From positions 1-36,116 of IMG/VR virus record IMGVR_UViG_3300025141_000334: 36,116 nucleotides of DNA. One strand, written 5' to 3'. The position numbers were made by a program, and so were the translations under genes. Below, piece after piece: positions 1 to 7,025 of this stretch. The notes beneath the pieces were generated by a model, which made no database searches, was not told where the DNA came from, and worked only from the letters and a program-made list of their open reading frames with translations. This DNA comes from a virus. Every line of letters begins with the position of its first letter. The stretch's first letter is position 1.

Positions 1-66
1 AACGGTTGCAAATTAGTGAAAGTTTTTTCCCGCAACCAAAAGATGGAAACTAATTACGGATTTTAA
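1..66 (+). CDS. possible 3' end of a gene (partial)
   Basis: Frame 1 is open from the window edge to a TAA at 64-66 (last residues METNYGF). Frame 3 is also open, to a TAA ending at 53 (last residues PQPKDGN). Either could be the tail of an upstream gene, because a strong rho-independent terminator follows at 84-113. Codon use does not separate the two frames, and neither fragment is recognisable. Reported only because a terminator needs an upstream transcript. Confidence 0.25.
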   Translation, partial: NGCKLVKVFSRNQKMETNYGF

Positions 67-83
67 ATTACTTATGAGTTGCT

Positions 84-113
84 AAAAAACCCTGACGACG
101 GTCAGGGTTTTTA
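84..113 (+). terminator. rho-independent terminator
   Basis: Perfect inverted repeat with arms CCCTGAC and GTCAGGG around a GACG loop. The stem is extended by an A-run on the left pairing with a T-run on the right. The T-run on the + strand marks the end of a transcript entering from the left edge. The matching A-run could also let it work in the opposite direction. It insulates the gene starting at 142. Confidence 0.85.
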
Positions 114-129
114 TATGCAATAATAATAG

Positions 130-136
130 TATTTAT
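130..136 (+). promoter_or_regulatory. TATTTAT motif, candidate phage promoter
   Basis: TATTTAT lies 5 nt before the ATG at 142. It is one of at least ten such copies placed just upstream of starts in this window and reading in the direction of the gene. If it acts as a -10 box, the transcript would start at or next to the ATG and be nearly leaderless. Confidence 0.45.
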
Positions 137-141
137 AGTAT

Positions 142-1113
142 ATGAAATTAATAGGTATTATAGGTAAACTTATATTAGAACGGGCTGAAGATGAAGAAGT
201 TGAGTTTGGAGACATTCCCATGGATGCAGAAGATAGACCAAGAGATGAAGATAGACCAAGAGATGAAGATAGACCAAGAGATGAAGATAGACCAAGAGAT
301 GAGGAAAGACCACGTGAAGATAGGGAAGCCCCTAGGATAGGAAATTGGGTGTGTCTAGACCCAGTACGGCATCCAGGATGTAAAAAAGTTGAAGGTGAGG
401 AAGATATCGACTTCATTACTACTTATGGTTTTCCATTCTATCGTTCACAAGATGAGTGTGTAGAGTCTTCAGCATGCAGGGGGGAAAGAAGACCAACCAC
501 ACCAACAAAACCAACCACACCAACAAAACCCACCAAACCAGTAATACTTACCAAACCAAAAGCAAAACCTGAACAATCAACAGCTGTACAGACAGGAGAT
601 AAAAAACCAACTCCAACAACAGACACTGTAGATGTACCTGATATTAATATGACTACAAAGTATGATAGTGATGGTAATCTGAGTATAGAAAAAATACAAT
701 CAAAGAAATTTATACAAGTAGTTGAAGACAAACTAACCAAACAATTAGAGTTACAACCCCTACACATAAAACAAAAACTAAAACAATTTAATATAGAACC
801 CAAAAATATGTCTTTTCTGGTACCCCTATCTATTGAAACCGGAACCCTAATGTATAAAATGGAGCTAGACGGTTTAAATTTACCTTTGATGATGCTACTA
901 TATAAGAATACAGAAAGTTTATATAAATCTATGGTAGAAAATAAGCCATTTAAAGAATCACAAGCAAAACCAGTAACGGGAACTATCGGATATAAGAATT
1001 TTTGGAAATGGAATGAAGAGGTTTATAGTGGTTGGGGGACTTGGTTAAAAAATAATGTGGTAGAGAATTTTCCAGAAATAGCAAAAAATTCATTCCCTTC
1101 TTTATCTTTTTGA
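142..1113 (+). CDS. unidentified repeat-containing phage protein
   Basis: 323 aa; I do not recognise the family. Residues about 31-60 are four near-identical DRPRDE units encoded by an 18-bp tandem DNA repeat (from 232), with a degenerate fifth. Residues about 70-110 hold four cysteines (C71, C79 and the pair near C105/C110), with an aromatic stretch YGFPFYRS before the last two. This resembles a small disulfide or metal-bound fold. Next comes a Thr/Pro/Lys linker containing a second 18-bp repeat (493-528, PTTPTK twice), then about 150 residues that look globular. The start has no Shine-Dalgarno but follows a TATTTAT motif by 5 nt. The 3' end overlaps the convergent gene by 12 bp with no terminator between them. 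A virion or cell-surface-binding role is possible but unproven. Confidence 0.75.
   Translation: MKLIGIIGKLILERAEDEEVEFGDIPMDAEDRPRDEDRPRDEDRPRDEDRPRDEERPREDREAPRIGNWVCLDPVRHPGCKKVEGEEDIDFITTYGFPFYRSQDECVESSACRGERRPTTPTKPTTPTKPTKPVILTKPKAKPEQSTAVQTGDKKPTPTTDTVDVPDINMTTKYDSDGNLSIEKIQSKKFIQVVEDKLTKQLELQPLHIKQKLKQFNIEPKNMSFLVPLSIETGTLMYKMELDGLNLPLMMLLYKNTESLYKSMVENKPFKESQAKPVTGTIGYKNFWKWNEEVYSGWGTWLKNNVVENFPEIAKNSFPSLSF
232..321 (+). repeat. 18-bp tandem repeat inside the 142-1113 gene
   Basis: Unit GATAGACCAAGAGATGAA begins at 232, 250, 268 and 286, with one change in the last copy. A diverged fifth unit covers 304-321. Being a multiple of three, it keeps the reading frame and encodes DRPRDE. 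Copy number could vary by slippage. Confidence 0.95.
493..528 (+). repeat. second 18-bp tandem repeat, PTTPTK linker
   Basis: Two perfect copies of CCAACCACACCAACAAAA (493-510 and 511-528), encoding PTTPTK twice. The sequence is unrelated to the first repeat in the same gene, but the unit length is the same. Confidence 0.9.
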
Positions 1114-1572
1114 TTGGATTCTAGTTAAATAGGGACCTGTTAAAATACTTCTATAAATTTTTTGAGCTAATATTTTAAAAGCATCATTAATAGTTTTATC
1201 ATCCAGAGATAAATTTTGAGTCTCTACAAACCTTAAAGTAGCTCGAGTCATTAAATCTCTTATTTTTTGAGAGTTTTCCCAGATATATCGTAATGGTTCT
1301 AGTTGGTTTTCCATAAATTCTGACATATTAACAGGAAATTCTCCAGTTTCTTTAGCGTAAAGTAGTATTTCGTGAGATAGTTCTCCTTCTATAACAGACT
1401 TAGCGTCAGTTAAAAATGGACTTAAATCTGTAGTTATCATATTATATTTACCCCACAACCTAAGTTGTTCTATAAAGCGTGCCACGTCGTGTCTCTCTGG
1501 ACTAGTCAAAGTTAGTAGAGGTCCACCCTGCGTAGGGTCTAAATCGTCTATAAGTCTCTCAAAATCACTCAT
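1102..1572 (-). CDS. hypothetical phage protein
   Basis: 156 aa, beginning MSDFERLIDDLDP. A GTG at 1581 lies in frame, but it sits inside the end of the preceding gene. The ATG at 1572, 2 nt past that gene's TAA, is the better start. No family recognised. The sequence looks all-alpha, with amphipathic stretches and no cysteines, membrane segment or signal peptide. It follows the lysozyme-phosphatase gene so closely that the two are probably cotranscribed and translationally coupled, so a role with that enzyme (folding, inhibition or virion assembly) is possible. Its stop overlaps the convergent gene at 1102-1113. Confidence 0.7.
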   Translation of the reverse strand: MSDFERLIDDLDPTQGGPLLTLTSPERHDVARFIEQLRLWGKYNMITTDLSPFLTDAKSVIEGELSHEILLYAKETGEFPVNMSEFMENQLEPLRYIWENSQKIRDLMTRATLRFVETQNLSLDDKTINDAFKILAQKIYRSILTGPYLTRIQSKR

Positions 1573-1574
1573 AA

Positions 1575-3302
1575 TTACCACGAATTTTCATAGTTTTCTA
1601 TATAATCAGGGTCACAAGAAGGGCAATTCTTTCTCCATTCATCACCACCTTCACACCAATCTCTTAATGGAAGAAAGGCCTCCATATATTTGATATACCC
1701 CCAGTTACCTCCAGGCTTACAAACACTTCCTCCTTCACCACCCCAATGATTAAAGCCTGTCGCATAATCCCATATCTCTTCCGGTGTTCCCCACCCATTA
1801 TCAGATAGAAAAGCACCAACCATTTGTCCTGTTCTATCAGCACCATTTCTACAATGTACTAAAACATTACCTTGTGCTATAAGTTCTACAACTTTCGGAA
1901 CACTTCCTCCTGGAATATTCCTACCTTTTCCTGGTTTCCCTTTTCCATGTGAACTATAAAAACTACCACCAGAAAGGTGTTCGGTATCACCATACCACTC
2001 AACATCAAAATATTCCGCTATTTCTTCTTCATTTTTTGTTGTAAGACAACCACCACATCTTGCCGACTTATCATTGGGCTTATCACCATTCATTCTAACA
2101 ATATGTTTTATACCATAAGTTTCAATAATCCAAACTAATTCCTCAGCTGTAGGTTGCCCACTTCTCCAAGCATTACTACTATTAGGGATTTGTTCTAGTT
2201 GTAACTCAGGACATGGGGCTTTTGGTGTAATTTCCGAAACATCTCCTATATCATATTTTACATTACATTTATCAATCCCCTCCTCTTCATCAGTCTTATC
2301 AGTCTTATCTGTTTTTACTATGTTTTCTTTTGTTTTTCTTTGCCATTTACACCAGTTAGAATCTTTACAATATTCTTTTTTACATCCACCACTCTTACAA
2401 CAATACCCTACTTTACCTTCTTCTAGAGCGTAAAAAGTACACGGACCAATAATACCATCTGGTTTTAAACCAAACCTTCTTTGAAATTCTAAAACAGCAT
2501 CCTGAGTATCTTGTTGGAACACACCATCAATACCACCTTCACCCAAATCTATTTCATAATCGTAAAGTAACAAGGTTTGTATAATAGTAACTAACACACC
2601 CTTGTCTCCTTTTTCCATAACATCTATAGATTGTAATATATCCTCAGGATTGGTTGGGCCGTACGTATCTTTTGTAACTATAACTTCCACATCTTCTACA
2701 TCTTCAGGCTCAACACCTAAAGCTTTGGTATACCACCCATTAATCTTTTTAAAACAATGAGCTTTATCAATGTTATTAGCTCCAAATTTACTATTACAAT
2801 CACCAAAATGAAGAATATATGGAAGTGAAGCCCAAAGGTTAGCTAATTGGTCTACAATTTCATGAGTTAATTGGTCCGGTAAGTTATCCCAATCACCAGG
2901 AAGTCTTTTAACTAGCCCCCACCCAAGCTCATCTTGTTTTTCTTTAGTCATTATATCGTCTTCATCAGCTAAATCAAATTTATATATAATATCATGCAGA
3001 GTATCTTTTATAATTTGATAAGCCCCAGTAGCTGCAGTTTTAAATGAATAATCTACCTCACCACCACCAAATCGCTCAGGTAGTCTTTGAGTGTCTTGAG
3101 TATTCCACCATTCCTTTGCGGTCATTTGAGTTAGTTCTGGGTATTTAGCTCGACCTACAACTACAATATATGGATTATCCCAATCAGTATAATGATGTTC
3201 AGCTTGTCTAAGTACTTGTAATAAGGCAGCCTTTTTTGCTGACTGCGAAATTACTTCAGTTAATAAAGGTAATAAACTTATAGGTTTTTTAATAATACTC
3301 AT
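1575..3302 (-). CDS. lysozyme (lambda R/GH104-like), PG-binding and tyrosine-phosphatase-like fusion
   Basis: 575 aa, three modules in order. Residues about 20-200 resemble the lambda endolysin R: a catalytic Glu (E35 in RQAEHHY), IVVVG, TAATGAYQI (residues 89-97, matching the family's GAGRYQ) and LANLWASLP (family IWASLP). This fold cleaves the glycan strand of peptidoglycan. Residues about 233-293 are a PG_binding_1 domain (GVFQQDTQDAVLEFQRRFGL, DGIIGP). A Cys-rich linker (C301, C302, C307, C312, C318) and a Lys/Asp/Thr linker follow. Residues about 375-560 are a cysteine-phosphatase domain with the signature HC(X5)R at H483-C484-R490 (HCRNGADRTG). I cannot place the general-acid Asp. There is no signal peptide, so it is either a virion-borne enzyme or an endolysin needing a holin; no holin is visible. 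The lysozyme and phosphatase calls are strong; the purpose of the fusion is unknown. Confidence 0.85.
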   Translation of the reverse strand: MSIIKKPISLLPLLTEVISQSAKKAALLQVLRQAEHHYTDWDNPYIVVVGRAKYPELTQMTAKEWWNTQDTQRLPERFGGGEVDYSFKTAATGAYQIIKDTLHDIIYKFDLADEDDIMTKEKQDELGWGLVKRLPGDWDNLPDQLTHEIVDQLANLWASLPYILHFGDCNSKFGANNIDKAHCFKKINGWYTKALGVEPEDVEDVEVIVTKDTYGPTNPEDILQSIDVMEKGDKGVLVTIIQTLLLYDYEIDLGEGGIDGVFQQDTQDAVLEFQRRFGLKPDGIIGPCTFYALEEGKVGYCCKSGGCKKEYCKDSNWCKWQRKTKENIVKTDKTDKTDEEEGIDKCNVKYDIGDVSEITPKAPCPELQLEQIPNSSNAWRSGQPTAEELVWIIETYGIKHIVRMNGDKPNDKSARCGGCLTTKNEEEIAEYFDVEWYGDTEHLSGGSFYSSHGKGKPGKGRNIPGGSVPKVVELIAQGNVLVHCRNGADRTGQMVGAFLSDNGWGTPEEIWDYATGFNHWGGEGGSVCKPGGNWGYIKYMEAFLPLRDWCEGGDEWRKNCPSCDPDYIENYENSW

Positions 3303-3319
3303 CGAGACATAGTTTTTAA

Positions 3320-3326
3320 ATAAATA
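3320..3326 (-). promoter_or_regulatory. TATTTAT motif, candidate phage promoter (minus strand)
   Basis: The plus strand reads ATAAATA, so the minus strand reads TATTTAT, 17 nt before the ATG of the lysozyme fusion at 3302. It begins right after the helicase stop (3328-3330). The copy on this strand faces its gene just as the plus-strand copies face theirs, which argues that orientation matters. Confidence 0.5.
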
Positions 3327-3327
3327 C

Positions 3328-5067
3328 CTAGAGTGATTGCATTTCCTCCAGAAGACTTAACATCAAATCCTCATCTTCAATATGGTCACCCAGTACAGTA
3401 TCTATTACTCTTTTTTTCCTTTGCACCATATTATAGATGATTTTTTCTATAGTATTATCGAATATTGGATATAGACAAGATACATTTTTCTTTTGGCCAA
3501 TTCTAAAAGCTCTATCTTCTGCTTGTGACATATCAGAAGGAACAAAAGATAAATCATTAAAAATTACAACTTCACCAGCAGTTAATGTGATACCAACACC
3601 ACCAGCTTTTATATTGGAAACAAATATTTTTGTTTTTGGGTCATTTTGAAATGAGTCTACACTCTCCTGCCTTTGTTCTTGATTCATTTTCCCATATAAA
3701 GGAACAGCCATTTTCTTATACTTAGACCAAATTTCCATTAAAGGTTCCGTAAAATTGGTAAAGACTATCACCTTTTTATCTTGTTCCAAACATTGGTCTA
3801 TTAGTTCAAAAGTGTTTTTTAATTTTTCATTTGCTATAATTTGTCTAACACTCATTAGTTTATTTAATTGTATAGTTAAACTTTGATTTTGATTTTCATT
3901 TGCCCAATCTAGGTACTCACCAACTTCTTTTTTATACTCAACCGAATCAATTTCTAAAAATATAGGAGTTATAATCTTGTCTGGCAAATCTAATATTTCT
4001 TCTTTTAATCTACGTAATACTTTTTGTTTGGTCCTATCCCTTAACTCATCAAGATTAGAAGCACCATGAGTTAACCATATTTTTCTACCACCTTTTGTTA
4101 TTTGATACCCTTCACAATATCTTATAACATAACTCACCCAGTTTCTAGCGACCCTAGATTCTACCACCTTTAAAAGATTATAATAATTCATAGGTCTTGA
4201 GGTCATTGGGGTCCCAGTTAGTAACCATACTTTTCCTACTTTATTTGTAATATTATTAATAAGTTTGGTTCTTTGGGCTTTTGTATTAGAAATATAATGA
4301 GCTTCATCTATAATTATTAAATCAAAATTCTCATCCAAAAGAGTAGTAATGCCTTCTTTTTTATCTAAACTATGAAAGTTTTTAAGGATATCATAATTTA
4401 TAATTACAAATTTAGCAGATAACCATTCCTTACCACGTATAATAGAAACGTCATCATCACTATAATTTTCAATTTCCCTTTTCCAATTTAATTTAAGAGT
4501 AGCGGGACATACGATTAAAACTTTTTTTGATTTACTTTCTATAGCAGCAATAATTGCACTAGTAGTTTTACCAACACCCATATCATCAGCTAGAATATAT
4601 TTATCGTTTCCTAATAATTTTTCTATAGCAATTTTTTGATGTTCATATGGTGGCCTATGTGAATAAGTAGAATAATCTACCACTACTTCTCTTTCAGTAT
4701 TTGGTACTATTTGGTTTTTAGGTACCCAGAAATCGTAAAATTTTTGAGAATCCAATACCTTACCCCAAATATGAAAAGCTTTAGGACGTTCAGCTAATAT
4801 CTTCTCTACCCAGATAGATTTAGGTTTTTCAGTTAAAAGACTATTAGTCATTAGACTTTCACTAAAATAATCATCTATCTCCACCCATTTTCTTGCAATC
4901 TTTGGTGATTTATCGTAATTATTAAGTACATAATCTGATTGAGACCTTGTTAAGGTTCTAGATTTATATATTTCATAGTAAGATTTTAGATTAAGAATAT
5001 AGTTATTGGCTCCAGAATAATCTGAAAGAATTTTTTTTGCTTCTATTTCCGGTAAAGTTAATTCCAT
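3328..5067 (-). CDS. SNF2-type superfamily 2 DNA helicase (UvsW-like role)
   Basis: 579 aa from the ATG at 5067 (MELTLPEI). An in-frame ATG at 5097 is rejected because a host-type promoter lies between the two. Visible motifs: Walker A DDMGVGKTT (K167), DEAH (D254-H257), LLTGTPM after it, and motif VI QAEDRAFRIGQ (515-525), the SNF2 family hallmark. The enzyme is an ATP-driven duplex DNA translocase. In T4 the comparable job is done by UvsW, which reverses forks and R-loops and helps switch replication from origin to recombination mode; this protein is closer in sequence to SNF2/HARP-like helicases. It is transcribed away from the structural genes under its own promoter, consistent with earlier expression. 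The helicase call is firm; the exact pathway is inferred. Confidence 0.92.
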   Translation of the reverse strand: MELTLPEIEAKKILSDYSGANNYILNLKSYYEIYKSRTLTRSQSDYVLNNYDKSPKIARKWVEIDDYFSESLMTNSLLTEKPKSIWVEKILAERPKAFHIWGKVLDSQKFYDFWVPKNQIVPNTEREVVVDYSTYSHRPPYEHQKIAIEKLLGNDKYILADDMGVGKTTSAIIAAIESKSKKVLIVCPATLKLNWKREIENYSDDDVSIIRGKEWLSAKFVIINYDILKNFHSLDKKEGITTLLDENFDLIIIDEAHYISNTKAQRTKLINNITNKVGKVWLLTGTPMTSRPMNYYNLLKVVESRVARNWVSYVIRYCEGYQITKGGRKIWLTHGASNLDELRDRTKQKVLRRLKEEILDLPDKIITPIFLEIDSVEYKKEVGEYLDWANENQNQSLTIQLNKLMSVRQIIANEKLKNTFELIDQCLEQDKKVIVFTNFTEPLMEIWSKYKKMAVPLYGKMNQEQRQESVDSFQNDPKTKIFVSNIKAGGVGITLTAGEVVIFNDLSFVPSDMSQAEDRAFRIGQKKNVSCLYPIFDNTIEKIIYNMVQRKKRVIDTVLGDHIEDEDLMLSLLEEMQSL

Positions 5068-5078
5068 ATATATTATTA

Positions 5079-5112
5079 CAAATATAATAAAATCCATAAC
5101 ATAGACAACAAA
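5079..5112 (-). promoter_or_regulatory. Bacteroidota-type promoter for the helicase
   Basis: On the minus strand TTTG (5112-5109), a 22-nt spacer and TATATTTG (5086-5079) match the Bacteroidota primary sigma consensus TTTG-N17-23-TAnnTTTG exactly. The expected transcript start is near 5074, about 7 nt before the ATG at 5067. It overlaps head-to-head with the TATTTAT box of the divergent gene (5114-5120), so the two are regulated from one 59-bp spacer. Confidence 0.6.
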
Positions 5113-5113
5113 C

Positions 5114-5120
5114 TATTTAT
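5114..5120 (+). promoter_or_regulatory. TATTTAT motif, candidate phage promoter
   Basis: TATTTAT ends 6 nt before the ATG at 5127. The -33 box of the divergent helicase promoter is only 2 nt away, so occupancy of one could exclude the other. Confidence 0.45.
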
Positions 5121-5126
5121 TATTAT

Positions 5127-5645
5127 ATGGCTGAACAGAAAAAAATACCAATTACTCGAATATCACGTTTCTTTGGTTCTGAGGATTTTAACCTAGAACA
5201 GGAGATGGGGATGGAATGGTTACATGGTGATATGAATTTTACTATGGTGTTATTTAGGGTTGATAGTAAGAAATCAGATGTGGATGATGTTTATGGTGAA
5301 GCGGGACCAGAAGAGATTAGATATAAAGCACCAGTAGAATTTAATGCTTATGTAAGTATTGCAGACCCACAAAATAAAGCATACGCTGCAGGTTTAGTAA
5401 ATCAAATGGAACCAGGAAATATGACAATAAATGTTTATATGAAACATCTAGTAGAATTAAATATTGATATATCATATGGTGATTATATTGGTTATGCAGA
5501 AACAGAGGATAGAATGAGGTATTATGTAGTAACAAATGACGGAAGAGTAACATCAGACTTAAAACACACTATAGGAGGTTATAAACCTTTCTATAGAACA
5601 ATAGTGTGCTCATATGTGAGCCCTAATGAATTTAAAGGAATATAA
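5127..5645 (+). CDS. putative virion protein (neck/head-tail joining type)
   Basis: 172 aa. It contains FRVDSKKSDVDDVYGEA (about residues 46-62) followed by a beta-rich stretch and YGDYIGYAETEDRMRYYVV. The pattern of a V-D-x(3-5)-D-V-D-D-x-Y-G-E segment followed by beta strands recalls neck or joining proteins of T4-like marine phages, but I cannot assign a gp number. There are no membrane segments. It overlaps the next gene by one base (TAATG), so the two are translationally coupled and likely act together. The start has no Shine-Dalgarno and follows a TATTTAT motif. Confidence is high for the gene and modest for the role. Confidence 0.75.
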   Translation: MAEQKKIPITRISRFFGSEDFNLEQEMGMEWLHGDMNFTMVLFRVDSKKSDVDDVYGEAGPEEIRYKAPVEFNAYVSIADPQNKAYAAGLVNQMEPGNMTINVYMKHLVELNIDISYGDYIGYAETEDRMRYYVVTNDGRVTSDLKHTIGGYKPFYRTIVCSYVSPNEFKGI

Positions 5646-6745
5646 TGGCAATACCAAAAAAAGTTAAAACAGACATTAATATTAGTCCTAGACAACCGCA
5701 ACCACAATACGATAGTGGTTATAATGGTTTGTCTACACCTAATAGAAGACGAGAACTTAGTGAACTTATAACTGAAGACGGTACTTTCTTGCCAAAATCA
5801 GTTATGCATGAAGATATGGATAAAGGTATGTTAGATTTTGTACAAAAAGAGTTAGATACCAGTACTTCCGGTAAAAAAATACCAGTAATAGATAGAATTT
5901 TAACATTACAAAGATGGGGAGAATTTGCACAAACATGGCAATTTGCTAATGAAGATAAAAATGTAGAACTACCATTTGTGGTTGTAGTTAGAAATCCAGA
6001 CGTACAATACGGTAGCAATCCTTCTCTACTTTATACGATTCCTGATAGAAAACAATTTCATTTCGCAAAAGTACCAACCTGGGACGGTACCCGAAAAGGG
6101 GTAGATATATACAGTATACCACAACCGATACCTGTGGATATTACTTATGATGTAAAAATAATTTGTAATAGAATGAGAGAACTAAACCAGTTTAATAAGG
6201 TGGTAATGCAAAAATTTAGTTCTAGACAAGCTTATACATTTGTAAAAGGACATTATATACCTATAGTTCTAGAAAGTTTGGGGGACGAAAGTGTGATAGA
6301 CACAGAAGATAGAAGATACTATCAACAAAATTATAAGTTTCAGTTACAAGGGTTTTTAATAGATGAGGATGAGTTTGAAGTTAAACCAGCAATTAGTAGG
6401 TCATTATTGTTTTTTGATACTAATACCTCACATAAGAAAATAGGGCCAGAAGGTAGTCCGTCATATGTTAGACAACAGGGAATTAATATATATAATAAAA
6501 ATAAATTTAGAAGAAAATTAGATTATACAGCGGTAGCAACCACCCAAACAGTCTCATATGCTTATAAAGCTCTTATTACGTTAGTTAGGTCAGATAATGT
6601 TTCTAGTGTGAGTTATAAAATAAACGGAACAGCCACAGAAGGTAAAGTACAAGTAGATATTGGGGATGTTTTGGTGATTACCATAGTTAAGAGTGTTGGG
6701 GGTAGTATCGCTCAAGTAGTTTTAGAAGAACTAATCTATAGTTAA
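5645..6745 (+). CDS. putative virion protein (neck or tail-end type)
   Basis: 366 aa. It contains PIPVDITYDVKIICNRMREL, then FNKVVMQKFSSRQAYTFVKGHYIPI and FQLQGFLIDEDEFEV. This arrangement is seen in conserved structural proteins next to sheath genes of T4-like phages and could correspond to a gp15-like tail terminator. That assignment is from memory and weak. Residues 1-80 are polar and rich in Pro/Gln/Asn. It is coupled to the preceding gene by TAATG. Its stop (6743-6745) lies in a TTAA shared with the stop of the oppositely oriented small gene at 6742. Confidence 0.72.
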   Translation: MAIPKKVKTDINISPRQPQPQYDSGYNGLSTPNRRRELSELITEDGTFLPKSVMHEDMDKGMLDFVQKELDTSTSGKKIPVIDRILTLQRWGEFAQTWQFANEDKNVELPFVVVVRNPDVQYGSNPSLLYTIPDRKQFHFAKVPTWDGTRKGVDIYSIPQPIPVDITYDVKIICNRMRELNQFNKVVMQKFSSRQAYTFVKGHYIPIVLESLGDESVIDTEDRRYYQQNYKFQLQGFLIDEDEFEVKPAISRSLLFFDTNTSHKKIGPEGSPSYVRQQGINIYNKNKFRRKLDYTAVATTQTVSYAYKALITLVRSDNVSSVSYKINGTATEGKVQVDIGDVLVITIVKSVGGSIAQVVLEELIYS

Positions 6746-6894
6746 TTTTTTTCACCATAAATATCTTGTTTTTCACTACATTTTTCTTTTATAAGTTTTT
6801 CTAAAAACCTAGACATGACTAGCCCCTTCTTTTTACAATACTCTTTTAATAGTTTGTGGTACTCTGGTCTTATTTTAAGGTTTTTTATCTTCAT
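6742..6894 (-). CDS. small ribbon-helix-helix-like protein, putative repressor
   Basis: 50 aa, beginning MKIKNLKIRPEYHKLLK and ending DIYGEKN. A short N-terminal strand (KIKNLKIRPE) followed by two helices (YHKLLKEYCKKKG and MSRFLEKLIKEKC) is the layout of CopG/Arc-type ribbon-helix-helix DNA-binding proteins, which bind as dimers. The composition is basic, as expected. It lies alone on the minus strand between two virion genes, and its TAA shares the palindrome TTAA with the stop of the gene before it. Just upstream of its ATG are a GGTAGAAA direct repeat with an 11-bp period and an 11-bp repeat, ATATTGGTTAA. Both are possible operator sites for it. The fold is inferred from pattern only. 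Confidence 0.6.
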   Translation of the reverse strand: MKIKNLKIRPEYHKLLKEYCKKKGLVMSRFLEKLIKEKCSEKQDIYGEKN

Positions 6895-6955
6895 ATTGGT
6901 TAAAGGTAGAAAAAAGGTAGAAAATATTCCTACTCTATATAATTATATTGGTTAA
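6893..6955. repeat. direct repeats upstream of the small RHH gene
   Basis: ATATTGGTTAA occurs at 6893-6903 and again at 6945-6955. GGTAGAAA occurs at 6905-6912 and 6916-6923, an 11-bp period, or about one helical turn. They sit between the divergently transcribed small RHH-like gene and the tail sheath gene, where an operator would be expected. Confidence 0.6.
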
Positions 6956-6982
6956 TAAGTAAACTTTTGGAATTGAAATCAA

Positions 6983-6989
6983 TATTTAT
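6983..6989 (+). promoter_or_regulatory. TATTTAT motif with A-rich leader, sheath gene
   Basis: TATTTAT lies 36 nt before the sheath ATG at 7026. The leader between them is almost entirely A and T with long A stretches. The tube gene has the same arrangement (motif, then a ~32-nt A-rich leader), suggesting a design for very high expression. Confidence 0.5.
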
Positions 6990-7025
6990 CTAATAAATTA
7001 TAAAATAAATAAAATAGTATAAAAA

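Noticed and set aside
130-136. Treating the motif as a classic T4 late promoter TATAAATA
   Set aside because: The copies read TATTTAT on the coding strand, the reverse complement of the T4 box. Without a gp55-like factor in view I do not equate them.
232-321. Short regular repeats considered as a CRISPR array
   Set aside because: The units are directly adjacent with no spacers, 18 bp long and in frame inside a coding sequence.
438-803. Minus-strand ORF (121 aa) with hydrophobic repeats inside the 142-1113 gene
   Set aside because: Its GFVGVVG pattern is only the reverse of the PTTPTK DNA repeat. The plus strand explains the region.
1573-1581. GTG start for the small gene after the lysozyme fusion
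   Set aside because: It lies within the last codons of the preceding gene, and an ATG sits 2 nt past that gene's stop.
5068-5097. Upstream in-frame ATG for the helicase (10 extra residues)
   Set aside because: The extra residues overlap the -7 promoter box, so most transcripts would begin after it. MELTLPEI at 5067 is the sensible start.
6757-6763. TATTTAT copy on the minus strand at the end of the small RHH gene
   Set aside because: It is inside that gene's coding sequence near its 3' end and faces only the ends of plus-strand genes, so it is probably chance. Other coding-region copies (for example near 9121 and 15301) were also not called.
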